From an uncultured Alphaproteobacteria bacterium (GTDB lineage: Bacteria > Pseudomonadota > Alphaproteobacteria > Rhodobacterales > Rhodobacteraceae): DNA of 64,000 nucleotides. The stretch spans positions 1 to 64,000 of the forward strand of contig CACIAQ010000005.1 of assembly GCA_902584635.1 (NCBI GenBank), given 5' to 3'. Made by a program: the position numbers and the translations under genes. The notes beneath the pieces were generated by a model. The model did no database searches and was not told the DNA's origin. It was given only the letters and a program-made list of their open reading frames with translations. Below are positions 7,967-15,531 of this stretch, in pieces (the first letter of the stretch is position 1; each line of letters starts with the position of its first letter).

Positions 7967-10459
7967 ATGAAGACTAATTATCAGGCTATAGTAGTTGGTG
8001 GTGGCGTTGTAGGGGTAAGCATTGCATATCACCTTGCCCTTAGAGGTTTGAAGGATGTCTTGCTATTAGAAAGAGACGAGTTAACTTCAGGTTCGACCTG
8101 GCATGCAGCAGGTCTTCTTCCACTTTTCAATATGTCTTACGCTACATCACACATACACGACTATTCTCTAAAATTATACCCATTATTAGAAAAACAGATT
8201 GAAATGTCTGTGGGGTTCTCGCAAGTTGGCAATTTAAGGATGGCTCAAACGAGTGAGAGAATGGATGAATACAAGTTATACGCATCAACCGCCGAAACAG
8301 TCGGAATTCCATATGAGTGGCTAACCCCTAAGAAGATTAAAGAACGGTGGCCTTTAATCAATACATCGGACCTAGTTGGAGCGATATTTCATCCTACAGA
8401 TGGTTATATCAACCCTGCTGATGTGACCCAAGTTATGGCGAAAGCATCACGAAATCTAGGAGTAGAAATTATTAGAAAAATTGAAGCTACAAATTTTAAT
8501 TATGAAAAAGATGTATGGAAAGTATCCTGCAATTATATGGAAGAGAAGGGAGGAAACCTTATTCATAATGATGAAAAGATATCTTTTTCATGTGAACATT
8601 TAATTACTGCTACAGGAAACCATTCTCAAGCTACAGCAAGAAAGTTAGGTATAAAAATTCCTGCAATTCCGGTGGAGCATCAATACATCGTTACGGAAAA
8701 AGATCCTGAACTGCAAAAGTATCGGGAAAAAAATGGAGAACATCCCGTTATTCGTGATGCTGACGCAAAGTGGTATGTAAGAGAAGAACGAGCAGGTTGG
8801 ATATTAGGTCCATATGAAAAAAATGCCCCTGCAAAGTTTGAATTCGGAGTACCAAAGAATTTTCGAGCCGATCTATTTCCACTGGACTTGGAGAGAATAG
8901 AAAAAGAATATATGTCGTTTATCCATAGGATTCCATCAAGCGAAAATCTTGGAATAAAAGACGATTATAATGGTCCTATATGTTACACGCCTGATGGAAA
9001 TCCACTGCTTGGGCCGGCTCCTGGGCTACAAAATGCATGGATAGCTGAAGGATTTTCATTTGGCATAACAGCTGCTGGCGGAGCTGGTTATTATCTGTCA
9101 CAATTGATTGTTGACGGAGAAGCTGAAATAGATATGGGATCTTTAGACCCAAGAAGATATGGGAAATGGGTGACTACTCAATACGCAATGAAAAAGAATG
9201 AGGAAGCTTATGAACATGTTTTTATCTTGCATCACCCTGATGAAGAGAGAGAGGTATGCCGACCTTTAAGAACGGCACCATCATACAATAGGTTAAAGGA
9301 ATTAGGGGCACAATTCGGTCAGGTTAATGGATGGGAGCGACCTAATTATTTTGCTAAAAATGACTTTGATGATAAGCGATCAAGAAGCTTCAGAAGAGGC
9401 GGGTGGTGGGAGCATTCAAAGAATGAAGCAGAAGCAATTCGATCAGGTTTAGGCCTAATTGAATCAACCGCTTTCACAAAACATCTTGTTAGTGGGAAAA
9501 ATGCAAGAAAGTTTCTGGATTGGTTTACTTGTAATAAATTGCCTAGTGAGGGGAGAATTAATCTCACCTATGCTTTATCTATTTTGGGTACTATCAGGAC
9601 TGAATACACAATAGTTTGTCTTTCAGAGGAGAGCTACTATCTCATTTCAGCTGGTGCTTGGACTGAATATGATTCTGATTATTTACATAAGTCTCTAGCT
9701 GATAGCAAATTGGAAAGTGTGAACATTTATGATTGCACCAGCCAATGGGGTGTATTTTCAATTGCAGGACCAAATTCCAGAAATTTTTTAAAAAAAATAG
9801 TTGTAAGCGAAGATCCAGATAAAACTCTGTCAAACAAAGAGTTTCCCTGGCTCTCATACAGGAATATTGAAATTGGTATGTGTCCCATTCGAGCTTTAAG
9901 AGTCGCTTATACGGGTGAGCTTGGCTGGGAACTCCATCATCCTATTGAAATGCAAAATTACTTGCTGGATATTTTACTGAGTTCAGGAAAAGATTTTGAT
10001 TTGAAATTGGTTGGGGCAAGAGCACAAAATTGGCTGAGACAAGAAAAATCCTACAAAGCATTTGGATCAGATCTGGGAAGAGATGCTGGTCCATTTGAGT
10101 CTAATCTCAGCAAATTTGTGGATATTAATAAAGAGTTTCTAGGAAAAGAAGCCTTACTAAAAAGGAAAAAAGAGGTGTCATGTGTAACCCTGCTTGTAGA
10201 TGGTCCACAAAATATTGATCCTTGGGGAAGAGAGGCATTATACAATGAAACGGAGGATTTAATGCTTGGTAGATTAACTTCAGGCGGATACTCAGTACAT
10301 TTTAAAAAGAGTATTGGTATAGGTTATGTTAAATCCTCATTTTCTGGGGTAGGCACAAAGCTTAGGGTAAAAATCGATGATGCTTTTTGGGACGCAGAGA
10401 TAGTTCAAGATAGTCCATATGATCCTCAAAACAAAAGGGTAATAGACAGAACTCCTTAG
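7967..10459 (+). CDS. Dimethylglycine/sarcosine dehydrogenase-like FAD oxidoreductase with GcvT domain
   Basis: Likely an oxidative N-demethylase of the dimethylglycine/sarcosine dehydrogenase family, passing the methyl group to tetrahydrofolate. From the ATG at 7967 it is 830 residues. It has the dinucleotide motif GGGVVG (11-16) and the STWHAAGL motif, whose His46 matches the histidine that holds FAD covalently in this family. An FAD oxidoreductase domain covers about 1-430 and an aminomethyltransferase (GcvT-like) fold about 435-825. A GTG at 7919 would add 16 residues, but family proteins begin just before the Rossmann strand, and the purine-rich G7A stretch (7958-7965) lies just before the ATG. 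The exact substrate (dimethylglycine, sarcosine or a related N-methyl compound) cannot be read from sequence. It stands alone, divergent from miaB and convergent with the next gene. Confidence 0.88.
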   Translation: MKTNYQAIVVGGGVVGVSIAYHLALRGLKDVLLLERDELTSGSTWHAAGLLPLFNMSYATSHIHDYSLKLYPLLEKQIEMSVGFSQVGNLRMAQTSERMDEYKLYASTAETVGIPYEWLTPKKIKERWPLINTSDLVGAIFHPTDGYINPADVTQVMAKASRNLGVEIIRKIEATNFNYEKDVWKVSCNYMEEKGGNLIHNDEKISFSCEHLITATGNHSQATARKLGIKIPAIPVEHQYIVTEKDPELQKYREKNGEHPVIRDADAKWYVREERAGWILGPYEKNAPAKFEFGVPKNFRADLFPLDLERIEKEYMSFIHRIPSSENLGIKDDYNGPICYTPDGNPLLGPAPGLQNAWIAEGFSFGITAAGGAGYYLSQLIVDGEAEIDMGSLDPRRYGKWVTTQYAMKKNEEAYEHVFILHHPDEEREVCRPLRTAPSYNRLKELGAQFGQVNGWERPNYFAKNDFDDKRSRSFRRGGWWEHSKNEAEAIRSGLGLIESTAFTKHLVSGKNARKFLDWFTCNKLPSEGRINLTYALSILGTIRTEYTIVCLSEESYYLISAGAWTEYDSDYLHKSLADSKLESVNIYDCTSQWGVFSIAGPNSRNFLKKIVVSEDPDKTLSNKEFPWLSYRNIEIGMCPIRALRVAYTGELGWELHHPIEMQNYLLDILLSSGKDFDLKLVGARAQNWLRQEKSYKAFGSDLGRDAGPFESNLSKFVDINKEFLGKEALLKRKKEVSCVTLLVDGPQNIDPWGREALYNETEDLMLGRLTSGGYSVHFKKSIGIGYVKSSFSGVGTKLRVKIDDAFWDAEIVQDSPYDPQNKRVIDRTP

Positions 10460-10460
10460 C

Positions 10461-11063
10461 TTATAGAAACCGTTTAAAGGATTTAAATATTCTTGTTATG
10501 TGAGTGAATAGCGTTAGCACAAAAAAGATATAAGCTGCGTTAGAGTATAAATTTGGAAAAAAACAAATAAATATAAAGAAGCAGATAGTTTCAAAACCTT
10601 CAATCAATCCAGAAGAGTAAAAAAATCCCTTATCTGTTTGGTCAACTCTTAAATTATATTTTTCTGTTATTACGGCTTCAGCTAGAAAGCTTGCTCCGTT
10701 CACATAAAAAGCCGCTAGCAAAAAAGCTGTTGATAACGCGTTTTCATGAGGAGAAAAAACTGCAAAACCCAATGGGATTAGCGCATAAAATGCGAAATCT
10801 GACGTAATGTCAAAAAAAGCTCCAAACTTTCTTGGTTTATCTAGTCGTGCCAATCTGCCGTCTAAACCATCCAAAAACCTATTAATTAGTATTAATATTA
10901 ATCCCAAGTAAAACAATCCGTATGATAAGACTGCGAAGCATATAAATGCCAGGACTAATCCCAAAAACGTAACCCAATTTGTGTTCACGCCAATTTTATA
11001 AAAAATATTTGCGATATTATTTAAATAGCTATCTATATATCTGTTTATTTCTCGATCAATCAT
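10461..11063 (-). CDS. CDP-alcohol phosphatidyltransferase family membrane protein
   Basis: Integral membrane enzyme that transfers a phosphatidyl group from CDP-diacylglycerol or joins a CDP-alcohol to an acceptor. The 200-residue protein has the full signature DG-x2-AR-x8-G-x3-D-x3-D, seen as DGLDGRLAR and GAFFDITSD with Asp65, Asp68, Asp85 and Asp89. About five to six hydrophobic segments surround it. The family includes PgsA, PssA and inositol-phosphate synthases, and the acceptor cannot be told from this sequence. Its stop lies 2 bases from the stop of the convergent flavoprotein gene. Confidence 0.88.
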   Translation of the reverse strand: MIDREINRYIDSYLNNIANIFYKIGVNTNWVTFLGLVLAFICFAVLSYGLFYLGLILILINRFLDGLDGRLARLDKPRKFGAFFDITSDFAFYALIPLGFAVFSPHENALSTAFLLAAFYVNGASFLAEAVITEKYNLRVDQTDKGFFYSSGLIEGFETICFFIFICFFPNLYSNAAYIFFVLTLFTHITRIFKSFKRFL

Positions 11064-11192
11064 TTGTAGAACTTTTTACTTTCTAGCAAGCACGTGTATT
11101 CTATTTTTTTAGACTTTGCTTACCACATGTTTATTTATAAAGAAATCAGCGAAAAATTTTAAAATATCTTTTGGGCTAACACTAAAGTTGGC

Positions 11193-11558
11193 TTAACTAA
11201 TCTCATACAGTGTATTAACTTCCGTTAAAATTTCCTCATTCCAAATCTTTGTGTCTAGACCAAATTCAAGGCAACTCATTACATATTGAAGACACTCGCT
11301 GTGTCTTTCCTCTCTGGTTTTAAATACTACAGAGCTATCTAAATTACAGGAAATTTGAACTGTGCAGCCATTAAAAATTATAGTTTGCCCTTCTAAACGA
11401 ATAAAATCATTCCAAGTCCTTTCATTTTCTTTAAATAATTTTTTCACATCCTTCAAAGTAATTTTTTTTGAGATTGATTTATATGATTCGTACATACTCA
11501 TAGCTAAAAATAGAACAAAAAGTGAACATTTGTAAATAGTTTTTTGATTATCTTTCAT
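11193..11558 (-). CDS. Hypothetical protein with N-terminal signal or anchor
   Basis: Not recognised. The 121-residue frame has one hydrophobic segment (about residues 9-22), which could be a signal peptide or anchor. A basic stretch follows, then a polar domain with cysteines at 65, 71, 89 and 96 that might form disulfides outside the cytoplasm. Its ATG overlaps the end of the small upstream frame by 11 bases, so the two may be coupled. A 6-bp inverted repeat, GCTAAC/GTTGGC (11175-11192), begins right after its stop and could help end transcription, though no T tract follows. It could be lineage-specific or a decaying remnant. Confidence 0.45.
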   Translation of the reverse strand: MKDNQKTIYKCSLFVLFLAMSMYESYKSISKKITLKDVKKLFKENERTWNDFIRLEGQTIIFNGCTVQISCNLDSSVVFKTREERHSECLQYVMSCLEFGLDTKIWNEEILTEVNTLYEIS

Positions 11559-11730
11559 TACGTCTATCTATTAATTCATGACCAAAAGAACATATGAAAT
11601 AGACGCCGATAATATAGAAGTAGCCCGAGATTTCGAAGAGATAGTAAAAGATAAACGTGAACATTGGCGAGCAAATATAACCAAGAGCCGACAAAGACAA
11701 CGTAGATATAAAAAACGCCTTACGAAGCAA
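11548..11730 (-). CDS. Possible small hydrophobic membrane protein
   Basis: A 60-residue frame, largely hydrophobic between residues 5 and 50 and compatible with one or two membrane segments, with a charged RRNER tail. It opens with TTG 17 bases after the stop of the dehydratase gene, and I see no ribosome-binding site. It overlaps the next small gene by 11 bases, the best argument that it is real. The opposite strand is also open here (11578-11856), but that frame runs into the dehydratase coding region and is extremely rich in Arg, Lys and Glu, as expected of an antisense shadow. Confidence 0.3.
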   Translation of the reverse strand: MLRKAFFISTLSLSALGYICSPMFTFIFYYLFEISGYFYIIGVYFICSFGHELIDRRNER

Positions 11731-11747
11731 CTATTGAGAAAATACGC

Positions 11748-12746
11748 TCAATCTTCAGAATCAATTAGGTCTAAAGCTCTTGAAAAAATAATTGGATCAA
11801 CATTTCCACCGGTACAGACTATAACAAGAGCATCTGAATCAATTTTTTCGTACTGATTTAATGCTGCAGCGAGTGAGATGGCACCTCCAGGCTCAGCAAC
11901 TAGATTATGATGCAAGAATAGTAGGGCCATTGCCTCGAGAACCTGTCCATCGCTAGCGACTAGACCAGAAGCCGCATACTTCTCAAGGATTTCAAAAGTT
12001 AACTCCCCCGGTGTGGGTGTCAAAATAGCATCACAAATAGATCCGCCCATCGCCTTGTTTGTTACTCTGCTCTTTTGCTTCAAAGATCTAGCCATATCGT
12101 CAAAATTTTCAGGCTCACAAGTTCTAACCTTAAAATTCTCATTTAATCCCTGAAAAGCTAAAGCAATACCTGAAGCTAATCCCCCTCCTCCACAACAAAC
12201 TAGTACATCTGCTGCATATAATTTCATCCTTTTTGCTTGATTAATTAGCTCAATTCCCAGAGAGCCTTGTCCAGCAATTACAAAGGGATCGTCATAGGGT
12301 TTTATAAGCTTTAAATTTTTTTCTTTTTGCAGCTTTTCCCCAATTTCTTCTCTACTTTCTTTTATTCTATCATAAAAGATTACATTGGCTCCATATGACT
12401 GCGTATTTTTTATCTTAAGTCTAGGAGCATCCTTTGGCATAATAATTGTAGCTTGAATTTTAAGTTGATTTGCAACGGCTGCTATGCCCTGAGCATGATT
12501 TCCAGAAGAGTACGCCAATACACCCTTCTTTAAGTCTTCGAAGTCATTATTTACAAAAGAAGACCAACTTCCTCTATATTTAAAAGAACCCGTTTTTTGC
12601 AAACACTCAGCTTTTATCAAGACTCGCTTATTTAGTCTGTTGCTTAAGAAAGTGGATTCTAGTAAAGGCGTTTCAACTAAATGCTGATGGATTTTATCGT
12701 AGGTATCAGAAATAAGAGAGAAATCTACCAACTCATGCCTTCTCAA
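11748..12746 (-). CDS. PLP-dependent serine/threonine dehydratase (catabolic type)
   Basis: Fold-type II PLP enzyme that likely deaminates threonine or serine to 2-oxobutyrate or pyruvate. The 332-residue protein has the Schiff-base lysine Lys56 in KTGSFKYRG, SSGNHAQG (80-87) and the phosphate-binding loop CGGGGLASG (185-193). There is no C-terminal ACT regulatory domain, so it is the short TdcB/serine racemase-like form, not the biosynthetic IlvA form. Its start overlaps the end of fabI by 14 bases, so it is probably translated from the fab transcript although its chemistry is unrelated. Hydroxyaspartate dehydratase or serine racemase activity is also possible. Confidence 0.9.
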   Translation of the reverse strand: MRRHELVDFSLISDTYDKIHQHLVETPLLESTFLSNRLNKRVLIKAECLQKTGSFKYRGSWSSFVNNDFEDLKKGVLAYSSGNHAQGIAAVANQLKIQATIIMPKDAPRLKIKNTQSYGANVIFYDRIKESREEIGEKLQKEKNLKLIKPYDDPFVIAGQGSLGIELINQAKRMKLYAADVLVCCGGGGLASGIALAFQGLNENFKVRTCEPENFDDMARSLKQKSRVTNKAMGGSICDAILTPTPGELTFEILEKYAASGLVASDGQVLEAMALLFLHHNLVAEPGGAISLAAALNQYEKIDSDALVIVCTGGNVDPIIFSRALDLIDSED

Positions 12747-13530
12747 TATTATCTAATTTGGGCATACCCATAACATGGTAACCACCATCTACAAAGATTA
12801 CTTCCCCAGAAACATGCAATCCATAATCACTCAATAAATACGCAGCCGTGCCCCCTACTGATTTTAATGTTGGGTTTGACTTTAGGGGAGAATTTTGCTC
12901 GGAAAGACGGAAAACTCTTCTCGCTCCACCTATGGCAGCTCCCGCGAGTGTTTTCATTGGTCCAGCGCTGATAGCATTCACTCTAATCCCATCTTCGCCC
13001 AAATCACTTGCAAGATATCTAACCGATGACTCCAAAGCAGCTTTTGCTACTCCCATCACATTATAATTTGGAGTAACTCTTTGCGAACCTAAATAACTTA
13101 GCGTTAAAATCGCTCCACCTTGTTTCATAAGAGCAGAGCATCGCTTTGAGACATCAATTAGGCTGAAACAAGATATATGCAGAGAATTTAAAAAATTCTG
13201 CCTCGAAGTATTGATAAACCTGCCAGAAAGTTCAGATTTGTCAGAAAAAGCAAGCGCATGTACTAAAAAATCTAGTGATCCCCACTCCTTTGATAAATGA
13301 TTAAAACATTTATCTATAGAACTTTCATCTGTGACATCAACATCAAATATAAGCTTTGAACCTATACTCTCGGCCAATGGCTCTACTCTCTTTTTAAAAT
13401 TTTCACCCTGATAAGTTAAAGCTAAAGATGCTCCTTCTGCACTTAATACTTCAGCTATTCCCCATGCAATGGACTTTTGGTTGGCTACACCCATAACCAG
13501 ACCTTTTTTATTTTTCATAAGGCCAGCCAA
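12733..13530 (-). CDS. fabI: Enoyl-[acyl-carrier-protein] reductase (NADH)
   Basis: Catalyses the last reduction of each fatty-acid elongation cycle. The 265-residue short-chain dehydrogenase-fold protein has the FabI-type nucleotide loop GVANQKSIAWGIA (14-26) and the catalytic Tyr146, Tyr156 and Lys163, at the same numbers as in Escherichia coli FabI. It follows fabB by 5 bases in the alphaproteobacterial fabA-fabB-fabI order and overlaps the dehydratase gene downstream by 14 bases. Confidence 0.96.
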   Translation of the reverse strand: MAGLMKNKKGLVMGVANQKSIAWGIAEVLSAEGASLALTYQGENFKKRVEPLAESIGSKLIFDVDVTDESSIDKCFNHLSKEWGSLDFLVHALAFSDKSELSGRFINTSRQNFLNSLHISCFSLIDVSKRCSALMKQGGAILTLSYLGSQRVTPNYNVMGVAKAALESSVRYLASDLGEDGIRVNAISAGPMKTLAGAAIGGARRVFRLSEQNSPLKSNPTLKSVGGTAAYLLSDYGLHVSGEVIFVDGGYHVMGMPKLDNIEKA

Positions 13531-13535
13531 GGAAG

Positions 13536-14762
13536 TTATCTAGTATACTTGCTTAAGGCTATTGAGGCATTGGTACCTCCAAAACCAAAGCTATTCGATA
13601 AAACAGTATCCAATTCAATACCTTCTACTAATCTAGTAGCCACTTCATAAGAATTGATTTCTTCATCCAAATTAAAAACATTGGCACTTGCAGATATAAA
13701 GTTATTTTCCATCATAATCAGTGAATAAATAGCTTCTTGGACACCTGCAGCACCAAGACTATGACCAGTAAGTGATTTCGTGGAAGCAACTAGAGGTTGT
13801 TTTTCTTCACCGAATACATTTCTCACCGCTTGTATCTCAGTAACATCTCCAGCTGGAGTTGAAGTACCATGTGCATTAATATAATTAACCTCTCTACCGT
13901 TCAAAGAAGCCAAAGCTAATCTCATCGATCTCTCAGCTCCTTCGCCCGATGGTGCGACCATGTCATAACCATCGGAGGTTGCGCCATAACCTGTGACTTC
14001 AGCATATATTTTTGCTCCTCTGGCAATAGCGTGGTTTAACTCCTCTATGACAACTACTCCACCCCCACCTGCAATAACGAAACCATCTCTATCTCTGTCG
14101 AAGGCTCTTGAAGCGTTTTCTGGAGTATCATTATACTTGCTAGACATTGCACCCATGGCATCAAAAAGACAGGAGAGTGTCCAGTCTAATTCTTCTCCTC
14201 CACCTGCAAATACTACGTCTTGCTTGTTTAGCTGTATTTGCTCAACTGCATTTCCTACACAATGAGCAGAGGTTGAACAAGCTGAAGTTATAGAATAGTT
14301 AACACCCTTTATTTTGAAAGGAGTTGCTATACAAGCAGAGTTTGTAGATGACATACCCCGTGTAACCATAAATGGCCCCATCCTTTTAGGGCTACCTTTT
14401 TCTATTACAGTTTTATGCGCAGCAAATAAGTTTTTTGTTGAAGGTCCTCCTGATCCAACAATAAGCCCTGTTCTTTCATTAGAAACTTCGTTTTCCTCTA
14501 GCCCGCTATCATCTATAGCTTGTTGCATCGCTATAAAATTAAAGGCTGCACCATCCCCCATAAATCTTAGCTGCCTTTTATCTATAAAATCCTCTATATT
14601 TATATCTGGTTTTCCATGAACCCTACTTCTGAATCCATGTTCCTCATAGTCTAAACTTTTGCTTATACCTGAAGTACCTTTTCTAAGACTCTCTTCTACT
14701 GCTTTCTTACCAATACCTATACATGAAACAATTCCTAAACCTGTAATAACTGCTCGACGCAT
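13536..14762 (-). CDS. fabB: 3-oxoacyl-[acyl-carrier-protein] synthase I
   Basis: Condensing enzyme of fatty-acid synthesis, needed for unsaturated chains together with FabA. The 408-residue thiolase-fold protein has the nucleophile Cys162 ([12 protein letters not shown]) and the two histidines in [11 protein letters not shown] and [12 protein letters not shown], the Cys-His-His triad of KAS I/II. It ends in the typical [12 protein letters not shown]. Its position beside fabA favours FabB over FabF. It lies 28 bases downstream of fabA, clearly in one operon. Confidence 0.95.
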   Translation of the reverse strand: MRRAVITGLGIVSCIGIGKKAVEESLRKGTSGISKSLDYEEHGFRSRVHGKPDINIEDFIDKRQLRFMGDGAAFNFIAMQQAIDDSGLEENEVSNERTGLIVGSGGPSTKNLFAAHKTVIEKGSPKRMGPFMVTRGMSSTNSACIATPFKIKGVNYSITSACSTSAHCVGNAVEQIQLNKQDVVFAGGGEELDWTLSCLFDAMGAMSSKYNDTPENASRAFDRDRDGFVIAGGGGVVVIEELNHAIARGAKIYAEVTGYGATSDGYDMVAPSGEGAERSMRLALASLNGREVNYINAHGTSTPAGDVTEIQAVRNVFGEEKQPLVASTKSLTGHSLGAAGVQEAIYSLIMMENNFISASANVFNLDEEINSYEVATRLVEGIELDTVLSNSFGFGGTNASIALSKYTR

Positions 14763-14790
14763 ATTCGTACTTTTCTCCTATAGAAAAAAA

Positions 14791-15297
14791 TCAGCTCTGA
14801 AACAAACCTACCTTCATATTTTCAGCTGAATATATTTTTTCATTATCTGCATACATATTTCCATTAGCCATGCCTAGTTTTAACTTTCTATCAATAACTC
14901 TTGTAAAATTTACTTCGTATCTCACAAGCTTTATATCTGGAGTTACCATTCCTGTAAACTTTACCTCACCGACACCTAAAGCTCTACCTCGACCTTTCAT
15001 TTCTCTCCATCCTAGATTAAATCCAGTTAGTTGCCATAATGCATCTAAACCCAGACACCCTGGCATTACTGGGTCTCCCTCAAAATGACATTCAAAAAAC
15101 CATAATTTTGGATTTATGTCGAACTCTGCTATCACATGGCCTTTATTATGTTCACCATCATCATCTGATATCTCTGTTACCCTATCAATCATTAACATGG
15201 GGGGCATTGGAAGTTGAGGGTTACCTGTTCCAAACAGTTCACCCTTGGCGCATGATATTAGCTCATTATAATCAAACTTATTTTTTCTGGATATCAT
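14791..15297 (-). CDS. fabA: 3-hydroxydecanoyl-[acyl-carrier-protein] dehydratase/isomerase
   Basis: Dehydrates 3-hydroxyacyl-ACP and isomerises trans-2- to cis-3-decenoyl-ACP, the branch point to unsaturated fatty acids. The 168-residue hot-dog-fold protein has the active-site His71 and Asp85 within CHFEGDPVMPGCLGLDALWQ and the leading LPMPPMLMIDRVTEI segment. It is the first gene of the fab operon, divergent from imuB. In many alphaproteobacteria irr lies upstream, but it is not here. Confidence 0.96.
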   Translation of the reverse strand: MISRKNKFDYNELISCAKGELFGTGNPQLPMPPMLMIDRVTEISDDDGEHNKGHVIAEFDINPKLWFFECHFEGDPVMPGCLGLDALWQLTGFNLGWREMKGRGRALGVGEVKFTGMVTPDIKLVRYEVNFTRVIDRKLKLGMANGNMYADNEKIYSAENMKVGLFQS

Positions 15298-15312
15298 AGT
15301 GTTCTTTTTGCT

Positions 15313-15340
15313 ATACTATTTTTAGCATCATATAAATCAA
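15313..15340 (-). promoter_or_regulatory. fabA: Candidate promoter of the fabA-fabB-fabI operon
   Basis: On the minus strand TTGATT (15340-15335), a 16-base spacer and TAGTAT (15318-15313) lie just upstream of the fabA ATG at 15297, which would give a leader of under 12 bases. Seen by eye only. Confidence 0.3.
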
Positions 15341-15412
15341 ATTTTATTAATGCCTTAAAAAATATTCTTTCTTTTGATCATTATTTTTTATCACAAAATT
15401 ATTAACAGAGAT

Positions 15413-15441
15413 CCTATCAGGGTATGTTTATAAAAGATAGG
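15413..15441. repeat. Short inverted repeat in the fabA/imuB divergent region
   Basis: CCTATC (15413-15418) and GATAGG (15436-15441) are perfect inverted arms with 17 bases between them, near the middle of the 228-base gap between fabA and imuB. It could be an operator or chance. The rest of the gap is plain AT-rich DNA with the candidate promoters at its two ends; I see no small gene or RNA in it. Confidence 0.25.
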
Positions 15442-15482
15442 TAAAATAATTTTCATATCTGCTATACGCCAAAGTACAAAAT

Positions 15483-15510
15483 TGAGTTGGACTTTTCATT
15501 GGTTTACAAT
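15483..15510 (+). promoter_or_regulatory. imuB: Candidate promoter of the imuB operon
   Basis: TTGAGT (15483-15488), a 16-base spacer and TACAAT (15505-15510). Transcription would begin near 15517, within the LexA-type box and only about 9 bases before the imuB ATG, so the mRNA would be almost leaderless. Confidence 0.4.
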
Positions 15511-15516
15511 TAAAAA

Positions 15517-15531
15517 GAACAAAGCATGAAC
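15517..15531. promoter_or_regulatory. LexA (SOS) operator of the alphaproteobacterial type
   Basis: GAAC (15517-15520), seven bases, GAAC (15528-15531). This is the reverse complement of the GTTC-N7-GTTC direct repeat known as the LexA box in alphaproteobacteria. It overlaps the expected transcription start and the imuB start codon (15526-15528), so bound LexA would block initiation. Genes of this cassette are known LexA targets in related bacteria, which makes a chance match less likely. Confidence 0.65.

Noticed and set aside
11578-11856. Plus-strand frame of 92 codons, very rich in Arg, Lys and Glu
   Set aside because: It enters the 3' end of the dehydratase gene on the opposite strand and has the charge pattern expected of the antisense of a hydrophobic frame.
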